DNA from: Manis javanica
Lineage: Eukaryota; Chordata; Mammalia; Pholidota; Manidae
Length of the DNA stretch: 64,000 nt
Assembly (NCBI RefSeq): GCF_040802235.1
Contig: NC_133170.1
Span: 1,317,001-1,381,000, forward strand
Direction: 5' to 3'
Each line of letters begins with the position of its first letter. The first letter of the stretch is position 1. The notes under the pieces were generated by a model, which worked only from the letters and a program-made list of their open reading frames with translations, did no database searches and was not told where the DNA came from. Both the position numbers and the translations under genes were made by a program. Shown here one piece after another: positions 52,946-61,896 of the stretch.

Positions 52946-52954
52946 ATGGACTGA
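52946..52954 (+). other. Two-codon upstream ORF before NELL2 start
   Basis: ATG GAC TGA, with G at -3 and G at +4, ends 12 bases before the NELL2 start codon. If the mRNA includes this stretch, it is a minimal uORF that could tune initiation at the main ATG. Whether it is in the 5' UTR depends on the unseen transcription start. Confidence 0.6.
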
Positions 52955-52966
52955 GCGCGCCGCGCC

Positions 52967-53021
52967 ATGGAGCCCGGCGTGGTGCTGCGCGCGCTCTGCG
53001 TGCTGCTCGGGCTCCGAGCAG
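52967..53021 (+). CDS. NELL2: NELL2, coding exon 1 (signal peptide)
   Basis: First coding exon of neural EGF-like protein 2, a secreted glycoprotein with laminin-G-like, VWC and EGF-like domains that acts as a ligand in axon guidance (Robo3) and in epididymal signalling (ROS1); these roles are established for mammals. The exon encodes MEPGVVLRALCVLLGLRA plus one base, a hydrophobic signal peptide. The start has a strong context (G at -3, G at +4) and matches the known NELL2 N-terminus in position and pattern. It ends at a GTGAGC donor in phase 1 and joins exon 2 at 53,265. The joined reading RA-AVWGLGVD appears one residue longer than the human signal region as I recall it. The frame running on past 53,021 is intron. 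Confidence 0.9.
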
Positions 53022-53264
53022 GTGAGCGGGCTGCGGGCGCGCCCGGACCTGCCCGCGGTGCCTGCGTCCCGGGCGGCGGGAGGGCGGCGCCCGCGGCCGG
53101 CGTCCGAGGGTCCGGGGAGCTCGGCGCAGCCCGGGGCCTACGAGGGGCGCGGCGGCGGGGCTGGGCGCTCGCCCGGGGTCCCCGGTCCCGGCCTGGACGC
53201 CGAGGCGCGGCGCTCCGCCGCCCGGAGCCGTGGGCTCCGTTCTGACGGGGCTTTCTCTCCGCAG
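53022..53264 (+). other. NELL2 intron between coding exons 1 and 2
   Basis: 243 bases, GC-rich, starting GTGAGC and ending in a pyrimidine stretch followed by CGCAG. Both splice signals are canonical. It stays open in the exon 1 frame for most of its length only because it is GC-rich. Confidence 0.85.
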
Positions 53265-53396
53265 CGGTCTGGGGGCTCGGCGTGGACCCCTCCCTGCAGA
53301 TCGACGTCCTGGCCGAGTTGGAGCTCGGGGAGTCCACGGCCGGGGTGCGCCAGGTCCCGGGGCTGCACAACGGGACGAGAGCCTTTCTCTTCCAAG
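53265..53396 (+). CDS. NELL2: NELL2, coding exon 2 (start of mature protein)
   Basis: 132 bases between a ccgcag acceptor and a GTACGG donor. It completes the signal peptide and encodes the mature N-terminus, including VDPSLQIDVLAELELGES and VRQVPGLHNGTRAFLF. This segment is nearly the same as the known mammalian NELL2 protein, so the gene identity is firm. It leads into the laminin-G-like (thrombospondin N-terminal type) domain, whose later exons lie beyond the window. An N-glycosylation sequon, NGT, is present. The exon ends in phase 2 of the reading (after one base of the next codon), fitting the expected aspartate codon at the junction. The remaining exons are not in the window. Confidence 0.95.
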
Positions 53397-56300
53397 GTAC
53401 GGGGAGCCTTCGGGGCCCGGCTGGGTCTCGGCCGGTGCATCCCCGGTGCGCGCGGTGCCGGAGCTGCGCTCGGGGGTCGGGGGAACGCGCCCCCGGCTCG
53501 GCGGCTTGGCTCACTTCGCGCGCTCGCCGGTTCTGATGCACAGCCCTTTAATGACCGTACAGAAATTCTGATGGCAGATGGCTGGTTTTGGAGTCTGGGG
53601 AACAGTGAATTACAACACAGATGCCTCATTTGGGTGAAATTGATTTAGGTAGGAAATAAGCTTAATCCTAGTGAAGACCCTTTTCTCTGAAAGTTTCAGG
53701 TGCAGTGATGCCCTGTTGGGAGGAATTTCTTGGTGGGGGTAGCTTTCTGGAAAAATGAATACTCCTCAATAATTTTATCTAGTGTATATCACAAACACTT
53801 TTTTCGAGACAAGGTTTCCCATTGAGCTATCACGACGAGAGAATCTGTCAGTGATGAGAGAAAGGGGACAATAGTCTCTTAAAAATCATTTGAAAAATTT
53901 CAAATAAGTATTAATTCGGAATATGTCTTGTATCACTATTAATTATATACTTGGGATTTTAAAAGTTTTTTTTGAAGTCGATGGACCTTGGCTATGCGCA
54001 AATATCTACATTTTAAATGATATTTAAATGTGTTGTTTTCCAAAACAAATTTCCATGCATCAAGACTTCAACTCTGATTTACTAAAGCATTTGGAGATTG
54101 CTTGGTTTGTGGACAGATGCTATTATGTAATACGAGCTTCTAAAAAGTAGCCAAACCCATCCAGACTAGTTTCGCATATGGTGGAGTATAGATGAACACA
54201 TAAGAGAAATGGAGTGCGGTTTACCGTATCTGATGGATGAACTGAAGCATTTCCCAATCCCAACCTGACTGCTTTTGTATGTGTGTGTGAGAGAGAGATT
54301 TTGGTGCCATGTCTTCAAAAATACAACTCTTAATTGCTGAAGAGTTGGATATGCCAAATAAAACCACATCCGTAAATCTGCCAACCCAGAAATAGCCATA
54401 AAATAAAACTGGAGTGTTCTGCAGGGGTGTTGTTACCCCATATGGCCAGTATGTGTCACCATGGATGGTAACACCAAAGCTCATGTTGGAAAAGAAAACT
54501 GACATGTGTTGCATTTATTTAAAACAACTTTACTCTTATAAGAAATTAAAATGTAATTTTCTGGTTTAATTATGGTGATCCACTACATGGTTTCACTGTG
54601 ACAAAACTTATGATAATATTTTACTTCCCTAAAGCTCTTTGTGTTTTGGGGGGGGAAGTATGGGGGAGCTGGGATGCAGCTTGGATATTGAGTCCTTTGA
54701 AAACATTGACCATATTTAACAAAGGAAGTAAAACTAGACTGTCAGCAAAATTCATAGAGGGGACTAGAAGTGTCATTAGGGTTCAGCTTCTGTTTTTTCC
54801 TTTTTCTTATTTTTTCTTATTTTTTTAAATCTTTGATTTAGTCCTTGTGAACTGGAAGCCAAGTTATTTCAGGACTGCTAATTTAAATAACTGGCAAGGT
54901 TTACAAAAGCTAAAGCTCCTAATAAACAAATGGCATTGGAATGCCCTTAAAATTTCCAAAGTTCCTTTAAATTATATTACTGTTCTTAGCTTTCTCTGAA
55001 GAGTGTCTGAACTATCACAAATATAAACCTTTAGGACTGCATTTTATGTTCTGTTGGCAAACAATTTCTAGGAAATAATCTCAAAGCTCCAGTATCTTTT
55101 CCTGGTTAATTTTCTAAAAGGGATATTCAGTATTCATCTGTGTTTATATTGCCAGTTTAAGACAGCCTTGAGTTGCCAGTGAATTGTCCACAGCAGTGAC
55201 ACATCAGTGTCAAGCCCAATAGTGGGGCAAAGTCAGTGCCTAACAGATAAGAGTTTATGAGGTTTGAAGATGTAACCTTTTGTTTCCTGCCAGTTATTAC
55301 CCTTATTTCATATAGCCAGTCATCCAGCAGGTATGTGCAGCTTGGTATGTTGTCACTAGGCGGATATCACTGACGTATTGAGGCTCTAATGTTTCCTCTT
55401 ATTCTAAGATTTAAGATTATAAAACTGACAACAGGTGAACCTCAGGCCCTGCCCGGCAGTTCTGCATTTCCTTGGAAAGGTCTCCCTCTGCTCTTACAGA
55501 TTCTAGGATGTGGAAACTTGTTAAAAAGTCTGTTCTGACTCCTGCTGCTTCCCTGGGATTCCATGGGTTTTAGAGAGACAAAACTTCCAGACTGAAGATT
55601 TTGTGGATTCAATTTATAGCGAACTGAAGGTTCTGCAGATATTTTTGTATAGTGTGTAAAATGTCATAGCAGGAATAGTAACAAATTGCAAAACCTGTGA
55701 GATGCTCTCGGAATTCATATAAACCTATCAGATAAATTGCTTTGTGCTATCAGATATGTTCTAGTAAGATGGCAGAGAGTTTGAATCATAAATTTTTTGT
55801 GCAGTAATATATTGTGCATATTCTTCTGTCTCTTAGCTTTAAAATAAAGCATCTCGACATATGATTTCCTGATGATTTTTGCTCATTTAGTATTGCTTCT
55901 CCTTTTGGCTACTTCATTCTTCAGTAGCCTTTAAGATGCTTATAATTCAGTACTTTTTGAAACAAATTTTTGTAAATTATTGTGCAATATGAATCTATTA
56001 ATTATAATATTTCTTATGAATGTAGAATAAAAACACATGGAAATATATCATACCTGATTTTTATCGTAATAGCAACCGTAGACTCACTAAAATTGTTTTG
56101 CTGTTGAAATTTGATGTATAGCTGCTTTAGAAATTGAAATAGTGAGATGTTAAATTAGGCCATCCTTCATAAATATGGCTTTGATCTGTGTGAATTATAG
56201 TAATCTTCAAAAGATAAAAGTGTCCAGGCAAGAGTTTGGAATCTATATCAAGATCTTCTAAGTCTAGCTGCAGTCTGACTCACAGCAACAAAAATGAACT

Positions 56301-57601
56301 TACGTTTTTCAGAAGTAGAGAACTGAATGCTGACAATGAAAATACCTGTGGAAGGTTGTGAAGAGTTCTGAACTTTTTAGCACTAGTACAGTTAAAAATA
56401 GAATTCTGTGTGCCTTGTCTAAAGTCTAGGAAATATTCTTCAAGATAATGGCCATAATTTTGTTTTCCTCTGTATCTGAGAGACCAAGAATGAGAGTATA
56501 CGGAAGCACAGTTGTAGGGCTTTCCAACAACATTAGCATCATTTTTGGATCTTTGGTTTTAACGGTTTGGCCGAAGTAGATAGTTTCACCTGTTGGTTTA
56601 AAAAAATTTCTTCTGAGAGTTCATAGATTTTATAAAGTTACTAATCCCCACAAGAGTAGATAATCTAAAAGCATATTTCTTTTTCCTGAGTTGGCAATTT
56701 GAAATAAATTTAGTGATTATGTTCAAAGAACTTCAAGATTTTAAAGGGAAAAAATATTCACAAGTCTATTGTTATGCCAGTATTTGAAAATCGGAATGAA
56801 ATTGGTCATTTGGTGGAGGACCATTGACTTCAGTAGGCAAAGGTAACTGCACTAGGCAAGTGAGGGGGCACCGAGTGTCGTCAGTATGATGGGCAGTGAG
56901 CATCCACGGACTAGGGGCACAGCCATCGGTGCCCCAGTAGAATAGGGTAACACAGTGGCAAGGAGATGGGCTTAGGAACCAGGTAGACCCCCATAGAATC
57001 TCATTAGCTGTCTTACTATGATGAAGCTACTTAATTTCTCTGAGTTCCAGTACCCTCAATTATAAAATTAATGTTATTATGAGGATTAGAGGAGACATGT
57101 TTACTCACTCAGATTTTTGTTTTGCAGTTATATTCTGCTAGGTGTTAGGTACATAACAAATGATGGTTAGAACTTTACTTTCATAGTGCCTTAAAAATAG
57201 TCATTAAAAACAATTACACAGATAATAATTTAATTCCTGTTAAGATAAATGAGATGAAGAAAAACTCAGAGGGCCGTGGGAATCTAGTTTAGGGGGTCTC
57301 AAGGTAAGAAAAAGTCTTTGAAGAAGAGTCACTTGAGGTGACAGCTGAAGGACTAGCAAGAGGAGCCTGGAGGGGAGGGGCTGTGGGGACTCGGGGAGGA
57401 GGAGCAGCGGGCAGGGGGGCGGCGGGGCAGAGATCCCGAGCCTCCATGAGCGCATGTGTTTGAGAAAGTGGAAGAGATCAGCGAAGTGGGAACGTGAGGA
57501 TTGTGATGTGAGGTGAAGCACATGCACAAAGGAGGACCAGGTAACCTGCTGGGCCATATCAATACAGAAGAACTGAGAAGTTATCATTATACAAAGATTT
57601 A
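53397..57601 (+). other. NELL2 intron 2, left part
   Basis: AT-rich intronic DNA after the CpG island. An MIR relic lies at 56,950-57,165 (gaagctacttaatttctctg, ttatgaggattagaggagac). A GT/GA dinucleotide scrap lies near 54,277-54,298. No other gene, exon or RNA was recognised. The intron continues past the window end. Confidence 0.7.
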
Positions 57602-58093
57602 TGTGGAGGGCAGAATAGTGGTCGATCGAAACTGTTCATGTCCTAATCTCAGGAACCTGAGAATGTTATGTTACATCTTGATGGGGAAGTAATGCTGTAC
57701 AGAAAACTGAGGTTGCCGATCAGCTGACCTTATAACAAGGAAACTATCCTGGATTATCTGGGTGGCCCCATGTAATTACAAAGGTCCTTTACCTCTGGAA
57801 GAGGGAGATGAAAGAGTGGGTGTCACAGTGACGCAATGAGAGGGACCAGACCTCCCTTTGTGGCTCTGAAGGTGAGAGTGGGCCATGCGCCAGGGACTGC
57901 GGGCGGGCTTGAGAGGTGGGAAGGTCAAGGAAATGGATTGACTCTGGGGGTGCCCAGAAGAAACGCAGCACTGTGGACACCCTGATTTTCACCCAGCAAG
58001 ACTCAGCTTGGACCCCCATGAGATAATGTGCTGTGTTGATTTAAACCACTAAGTTTGTGGTGATTTGGTAAGGCAGCAATAGGAACTAACACA
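57602..58093 (+). mobile_element. MaLR 5' LTR (MLT1-type)
   Basis: 492 bases from tgtggagggcagaatagtgg to the closing ggaactaacaca. MLT1 landmarks in order: gttcatgtcctaatctcagg, ctggattatctgggtggccc, agaagaaacgcagcactgtg and aaaccactaagtttgtggtg. It pairs with the LTR at 59,590-60,062 in the same orientation. Confidence 0.8.
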
Positions 58094-59589
58094 AATTCTG
58101 ATATATAGAAGTGGGGGCTGCCCACTTAGGTAAGAAATACCTAAAAATGTGGCAGTGGCTTTGCAACTGGGCAACAGGCATAGGCTGGAACATTTTGAGG
58201 AACATGATAGACAAAGCCTAGACTGCTTTGAATAGACTGTAAGTAGAAATAAGGATATTGGCAGTTCTACTAGTGAAGACTCAGAAGAAAATGAAAAGCA
58301 TGGTAGAGAAAACCTAAGTCACTTTAGAAAATACCTCAGTTATTGTGAGCAGACTGTTGGTAGAAATACGGGTATTAAAGGCACTGGCAGTGAGGGCTCA
58401 GATAGAAATCAGGAACATGTTATTGGAAACTGGAGAGACGAAGATCTTTGTAACGTAGTGGCAGAAAACCTAGCTGGGTATGGAAGGCAAAACTAGTAAA
58501 TATCAAGTTAGATATTTAGCTGGGATGATTTATATGCAGTGTTTTAAAGGTGCAGGCTGGGTTTTTCTTGCTGCTTATAGCAAAACCCGAGTGGAAAGAG
58601 TTCCAGGAAAGAATCATTAAGCAAAAAGGAATCAGAACTTGGTATCTGAGAAACTCCCAGCTTATCCAGATTGCAAATGACGCTGAAGTTAGAAGGTTCA
58701 CTGTCAGGAAAGCCTGCTTTGGAGAGAAAGCCAGTGGTGTGGCCTCACAAGTAAGGCCAGAGTGTTCAGCCACATAGGGGTTCTTTGTGGAAACTAAACA
58801 TGTGACTCAGATCCCCTCAAACATCTTGGCAGAAACCAGTAATAAAGATGGATTTATCCAGGAAAATCTGTGGAGGAGCCTCTTGTGGAACGGAGTACAT
58901 CTCCACAACAAATATGGGACATCCATAGGACTCTTGAGAATGTCGCCACAGCACAAATGCTCCTGGCTTGTCCTGAAAGGGAAAGTGGGAGGTTGTAATA
59001 AAAGAAGGTTGTTGGATCCCAGAATTCTACAAGCAAGACACAGGCTGAGTAAACTGCTCAGCTGCAAACATGCGCCACCTTTCACGAGAAAGTAAGATGG
59101 AGTTAGAGGGCAGAACTGAGAGCTCAGGAGGCAGAGATGAGAGCCCAGAGGGCAGTGCCGAGAATCACGGAGGATGGTCCTCAGACCGTGAAACCAAATG
59201 GTTTGCCAGGCTGGTTTTCAAAATTGCATGTGTCTGGTGTCTAATTTTTTTAACTTCCATTTTCTCCCTTTTTCAGTGGGAACGTCTGTAACTGTTACCG
59301 TGTGTCGTTCCCACCATTGTTATTTTGGGAGCAGATAACTTGTATCTTCTTGAGTTTCACAGATTCCAGGATGGAGAGGAATTGTGGCTCAAGGTGGATC
59401 ATACCCAAAGCCTCATTTATCCCTGATTTAGATGGTAACATTTGGGGCTTTTTAATTGAAAAGATTTACTACAGATTTTGAACTTTGAGTTGATACTCTG
59501 ATAGGTTGAGACTTTTGAGGGCTTTTGGATAGGCTGAATGTATTTTGCTTGTGGGATGGACATGAGTCTTTGGGGGTGAAAAAGACAGA
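58094..59589 (+). mobile_element. MaLR internal region, decayed
   Basis: Lies between two same-orientation MLT1-type LTRs. It begins with text typical of MaLR internal sequence (gtggcagtggctttgcaact, gggcaacaggcataggctgg) and later holds gtgaagactcagaagaaaat and gaactggagagacgaag-like wording. It has no long open frame; MaLR internal regions do not encode functional retroviral proteins. At about 1.5 kb it is consistent with a complete element. Confidence 0.7.
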
Positions 59590-60062
59590 TGTGGTAGGCT
59601 GAATAATGGTCTTCCAACTGTCCATATGCTCTATCTTCAGAGCCTGCAAATAGGTATAGGCAAAGGAGGGTTAAGTTGCTAATCAGCTGACTTTAACATA
59701 TGGAGGTCCTCCTGGATTGTCTGGGTGGCCCATGTAGTCATCGGGTCCTTCAGATGTGGAGGAAGCAGAGATAATGTCGGTGTGGTGCACTGAGAGAAAG
59801 ACTTGACTGCGCATTGCTGACTTTGAAGCTGGAAGGGGGTCGTGAGCCAAGGAGTGTGGGCTGCCTCTGGGAATTATAAAAAACAAGAAAATTTTTCCTA
59901 GAAAAAATTCAGGAGAAGCACAGCCCTGCTGACACCCTGATTTTCGCCTGGTGAGATTCATCTTAGACTTTGGACCTCCAGAGCTGGGAGATAATGAATT
60001 TGCGTTGATTTAGCCATTACATTTGTGGTGGTTTGTTACTGTAGCAATGGAAGACTAGTATA
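59590..60062 (+). mobile_element. MaLR 3' LTR (MLT1-type)
   Basis: 473 bases from tgtggtaggctgaataatgg to aagactagtata. It shares landmarks and order with the 5' LTR (ggattgtctgggtggccc, ggagaagcacagccctgctg, cattacatttgtggtggttt) but has many differences, so the element is ancient. Target site duplications could not be read with confidence. Confidence 0.8.
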
Positions 60063-61216
60063 TATGTTAAACGTTAGCATTCCTTTGTTTTGTATCTGAG
60101 TTAAACTTTCTTTTGGGCCCTCCCTCACTATGCCTGAGAGTGTATTTCCAGGGTGGTGGCCAACTTGAACAGCCAGTTAATGTTACTGGTCATCTGGGGC
60201 TTATTGTAGTTTCCTATGTGTAAAGTCAGAGTCTTCATACTAGATGTTGAGTCTTTAAGGGATTGTCTTCATCATTTAACTATGAAGTCATTCTGAGAAC
60301 AAACAGCACAATCAAGTGTTGGGCTTTTTGAATGTGTTCCTTTCTTAAAAATACACCCTTCCTCTCTCAGAAGGCTAATCCAGAGGTGAATGGGGGAACA
60401 GGAGAAAGCAAAAATATTTTAGAGTGGAATGGGTAGTATGCTGGGGGTGTGGTAGTCATAGTTGTTGACAGGGATGAGTGTGACCAGCAGGGTCCTTTCA
60501 GAAGTGCTGGGATCTCTGTGGGCTGCCCGCTGGGATTGGCTTGGGGCGGGCTGGAGCGACCTTGACGGCCCTGACAAGCGGATGACCTGGTGTCCAGGCG
60601 GAGGACTGTCCTGGGGGCAGTGCAGGGTAGGGCCTCTGTCTGCCTCTGGCTTCATCCCGGCTCCCGCCGGCTCCTTCTCCTCGAGCTTGCAGGCACCTAT
60701 CTTCTCTCTCATTCCTGCTTCCTTCTGTCCATGATTCAGCACCTGCTAGCTGATGACTTAGGATCAGAGACTAAGGCCTATATGTCTTCTGTTGATTTTA
60801 CTTCACTTTAACAAATATTTATTGCTCTGCTTCTGTGTATAAGGAGGGGACACAAGGTAGAGTGGAGGAAAGATGTCTACATAAATTATTACAGGAGGTA
60901 AAACAGGGACCAAAACTTAATTGTAAATATCGAAAAAGAAAACTTGGGATTTTATCTTAAAGATTAAAGCTGGAAACTATGAAAACTATATGTCTTAGTC
61001 TGTGTATGGTCCCTGTCTATATATGACAAAACGCAGGTCATCATTTAACTATGAGGTAAGTGGAAGCAGAAATAGAGTGCAATCAAGTGTTGGGTTGTTT
61101 GTTTGTTTTGTATGGGTATTTTTCGCAAACATATCCAAGGAACTCCCTCTTAATCGTTTGAAGCAAAATCATTCTGTTTTGAGGTATTTAGCATTGCGGT
61201 CAAGTTTTTATTTTTC
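60063..61216. other. NELL2 intron between MaLR element and ERV
   Basis: Contains a duplicated 55-base segment (60,269-60,323 and 61,038-61,094) and a short antisense L2-like scrap at 60,808-60,920 (aacaaatatttattgctctg). The 60,419-60,742 frames on both strands look like chance frames. No exon was recognised. Confidence 0.5.
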
Positions 61217-61283
61217 TGTTGCGCGCCCCGTCCTCGCCGGCAAGAACAGCACGCAACAACAGCAGGATTCTTCTGCAGAAAGC

Positions 61284-61289
61284 TTTATT
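61284..61289 (-). terminator. ERV LTR poly(A) signal AATAAA
   Basis: AATAAA on the minus strand, about 60 bases after the TATA box, followed within 30 bases by GT-rich sequence (TGTTGTTGCGTGCTGTTC). Position fits the R region of a short retroviral LTR. Confidence 0.8.
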
Positions 61290-61349
61290 CTTCAGCTCTT
61301 TGTGAAACAAATGAGTTGGGCAGGACCTAGAGGGGAAGGAGAGGCTTGC

Positions 61350-61356
61350 TTATATA
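61350..61356 (-). promoter_or_regulatory. ERV LTR TATA box
   Basis: TATATAA on the minus strand in the context GAACTATATAAGCAAGC. Transcription should begin about 25-30 bases further on, near 61,325-61,320. A CCAAT box lies about 70 bases upstream at 61,429-61,425. Confidence 0.8.
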
Positions 61357-61550
61357 GTTCTCATGCTCTGACCTGGTTGGTGCGGCTCCATATGCCTTAT
61401 TAGCATAACCATTTGGTGGGTCTCATTGGTCCTTATGCCAAGGCGCAATTAGCATGTAGTTTAGTGGTGTGGGATGATTTGTCATTAGGAAGTTCGGGGC
61501 CTTCCGGCTGCCCTGCATTGGGCGCTATTTTCTGAGCGCGGCTGCCAACA

Positions 61551-61564
61551 TCTCCCCCTTTTTT
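61551..61564 (-). other. ERV polypurine tract
   Basis: AAAAAAGGGGGAGA on the minus strand, immediately before the LTR start TGTTGG. This is the plus-strand DNA primer site of reverse transcription and fixes the LTR boundary. Confidence 0.9.
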
Positions 61565-61896
61565 GTCTAACAGAAGCTCAAGGCGGAACTTGCCAGCAGA
61601 GGCGGAGACAGAGGCCTGACCTCCATCATACTTCCTGATGCCCCCTTTTTGGAGAGGGGTTCTGGGCATCTACCCCTATGCAGTCAGGCATGCCTCTCAG
61701 AGGGGTCCAAGACCTCTTGCAGTGCTTTGCCTCGCATCCTCTGGCTGGCGTTGGGACCGCTTGGTACAAAGGGTTTGGACCTTTTTTCTCAACCCTCTTG
61801 CACCATGAGCTTCTTAGAGAAAGCTGTGATTAAGCAATGAGGTACTCGGGCCTGGTGCAGTGCCACATGGGCTCAGGGTGCAAGAGCTACCTCAAG
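61565..61896 (-). other. ERV region between env stop and polypurine tract
   Basis: 332 bases with no clear gene. A 78-codon frame (61,669-61,433) starts here, runs across the polypurine tract and ends in U3. It has no recognised domain. Confidence 0.6.

Larger units (their letters stand above)
51850..53560 (+). promoter_or_regulatory. CpG island spanning NELL2 promoter and first exons
   Basis: GC content and CpG density rise sharply at about 51,850 and fall at about 53,560. The interval covers the GC-box array, the likely 5' UTR, both recognised coding exons and the short intron between them. That placement over a recognised gene start makes it a genuine promoter island, unlike the CpG-rich patches elsewhere in the window. 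No TATA box was seen upstream of the start codon, so transcription start is probably dispersed. The exact start site cannot be read from sequence. Confidence 0.8.
61217..61550 (-). mobile_element. ERV 3' LTR, 334 bases
   Basis: Starts TGTTGGCAGC directly after the polypurine tract and ends GGGGCGCGCAACA, giving TGTTG/CAACA inverted ends. By the positions of the TATA box (61,356-61,350) and poly(A) signal (61,289-61,284), U3 is about 225 bases, R is short (roughly 55-60) and U5 is about 50. U3 holds two CCAAT boxes on the minus strand and two copies of ATGCTAAT (at 61,455-61,448 and 61,406-61,399). A GT-rich stretch follows the poly(A) signal, as expected for 3'-end processing. Confidence 0.85.

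Noticed and set aside
52483-53541. 352-codon minus-strand open frame
   Set aside because: Shadow of the same CpG island, antisense to NELL2, low-complexity R/P/A/G composition and no domain.
52110-53648. 512-codon plus-strand open frame across the NELL2 island
   Set aside because: It is in a different frame from both NELL2 exons, reads through their splice sites and the GC-box array, and is proline/arginine-rich as expected from GC-rich DNA with few stops.
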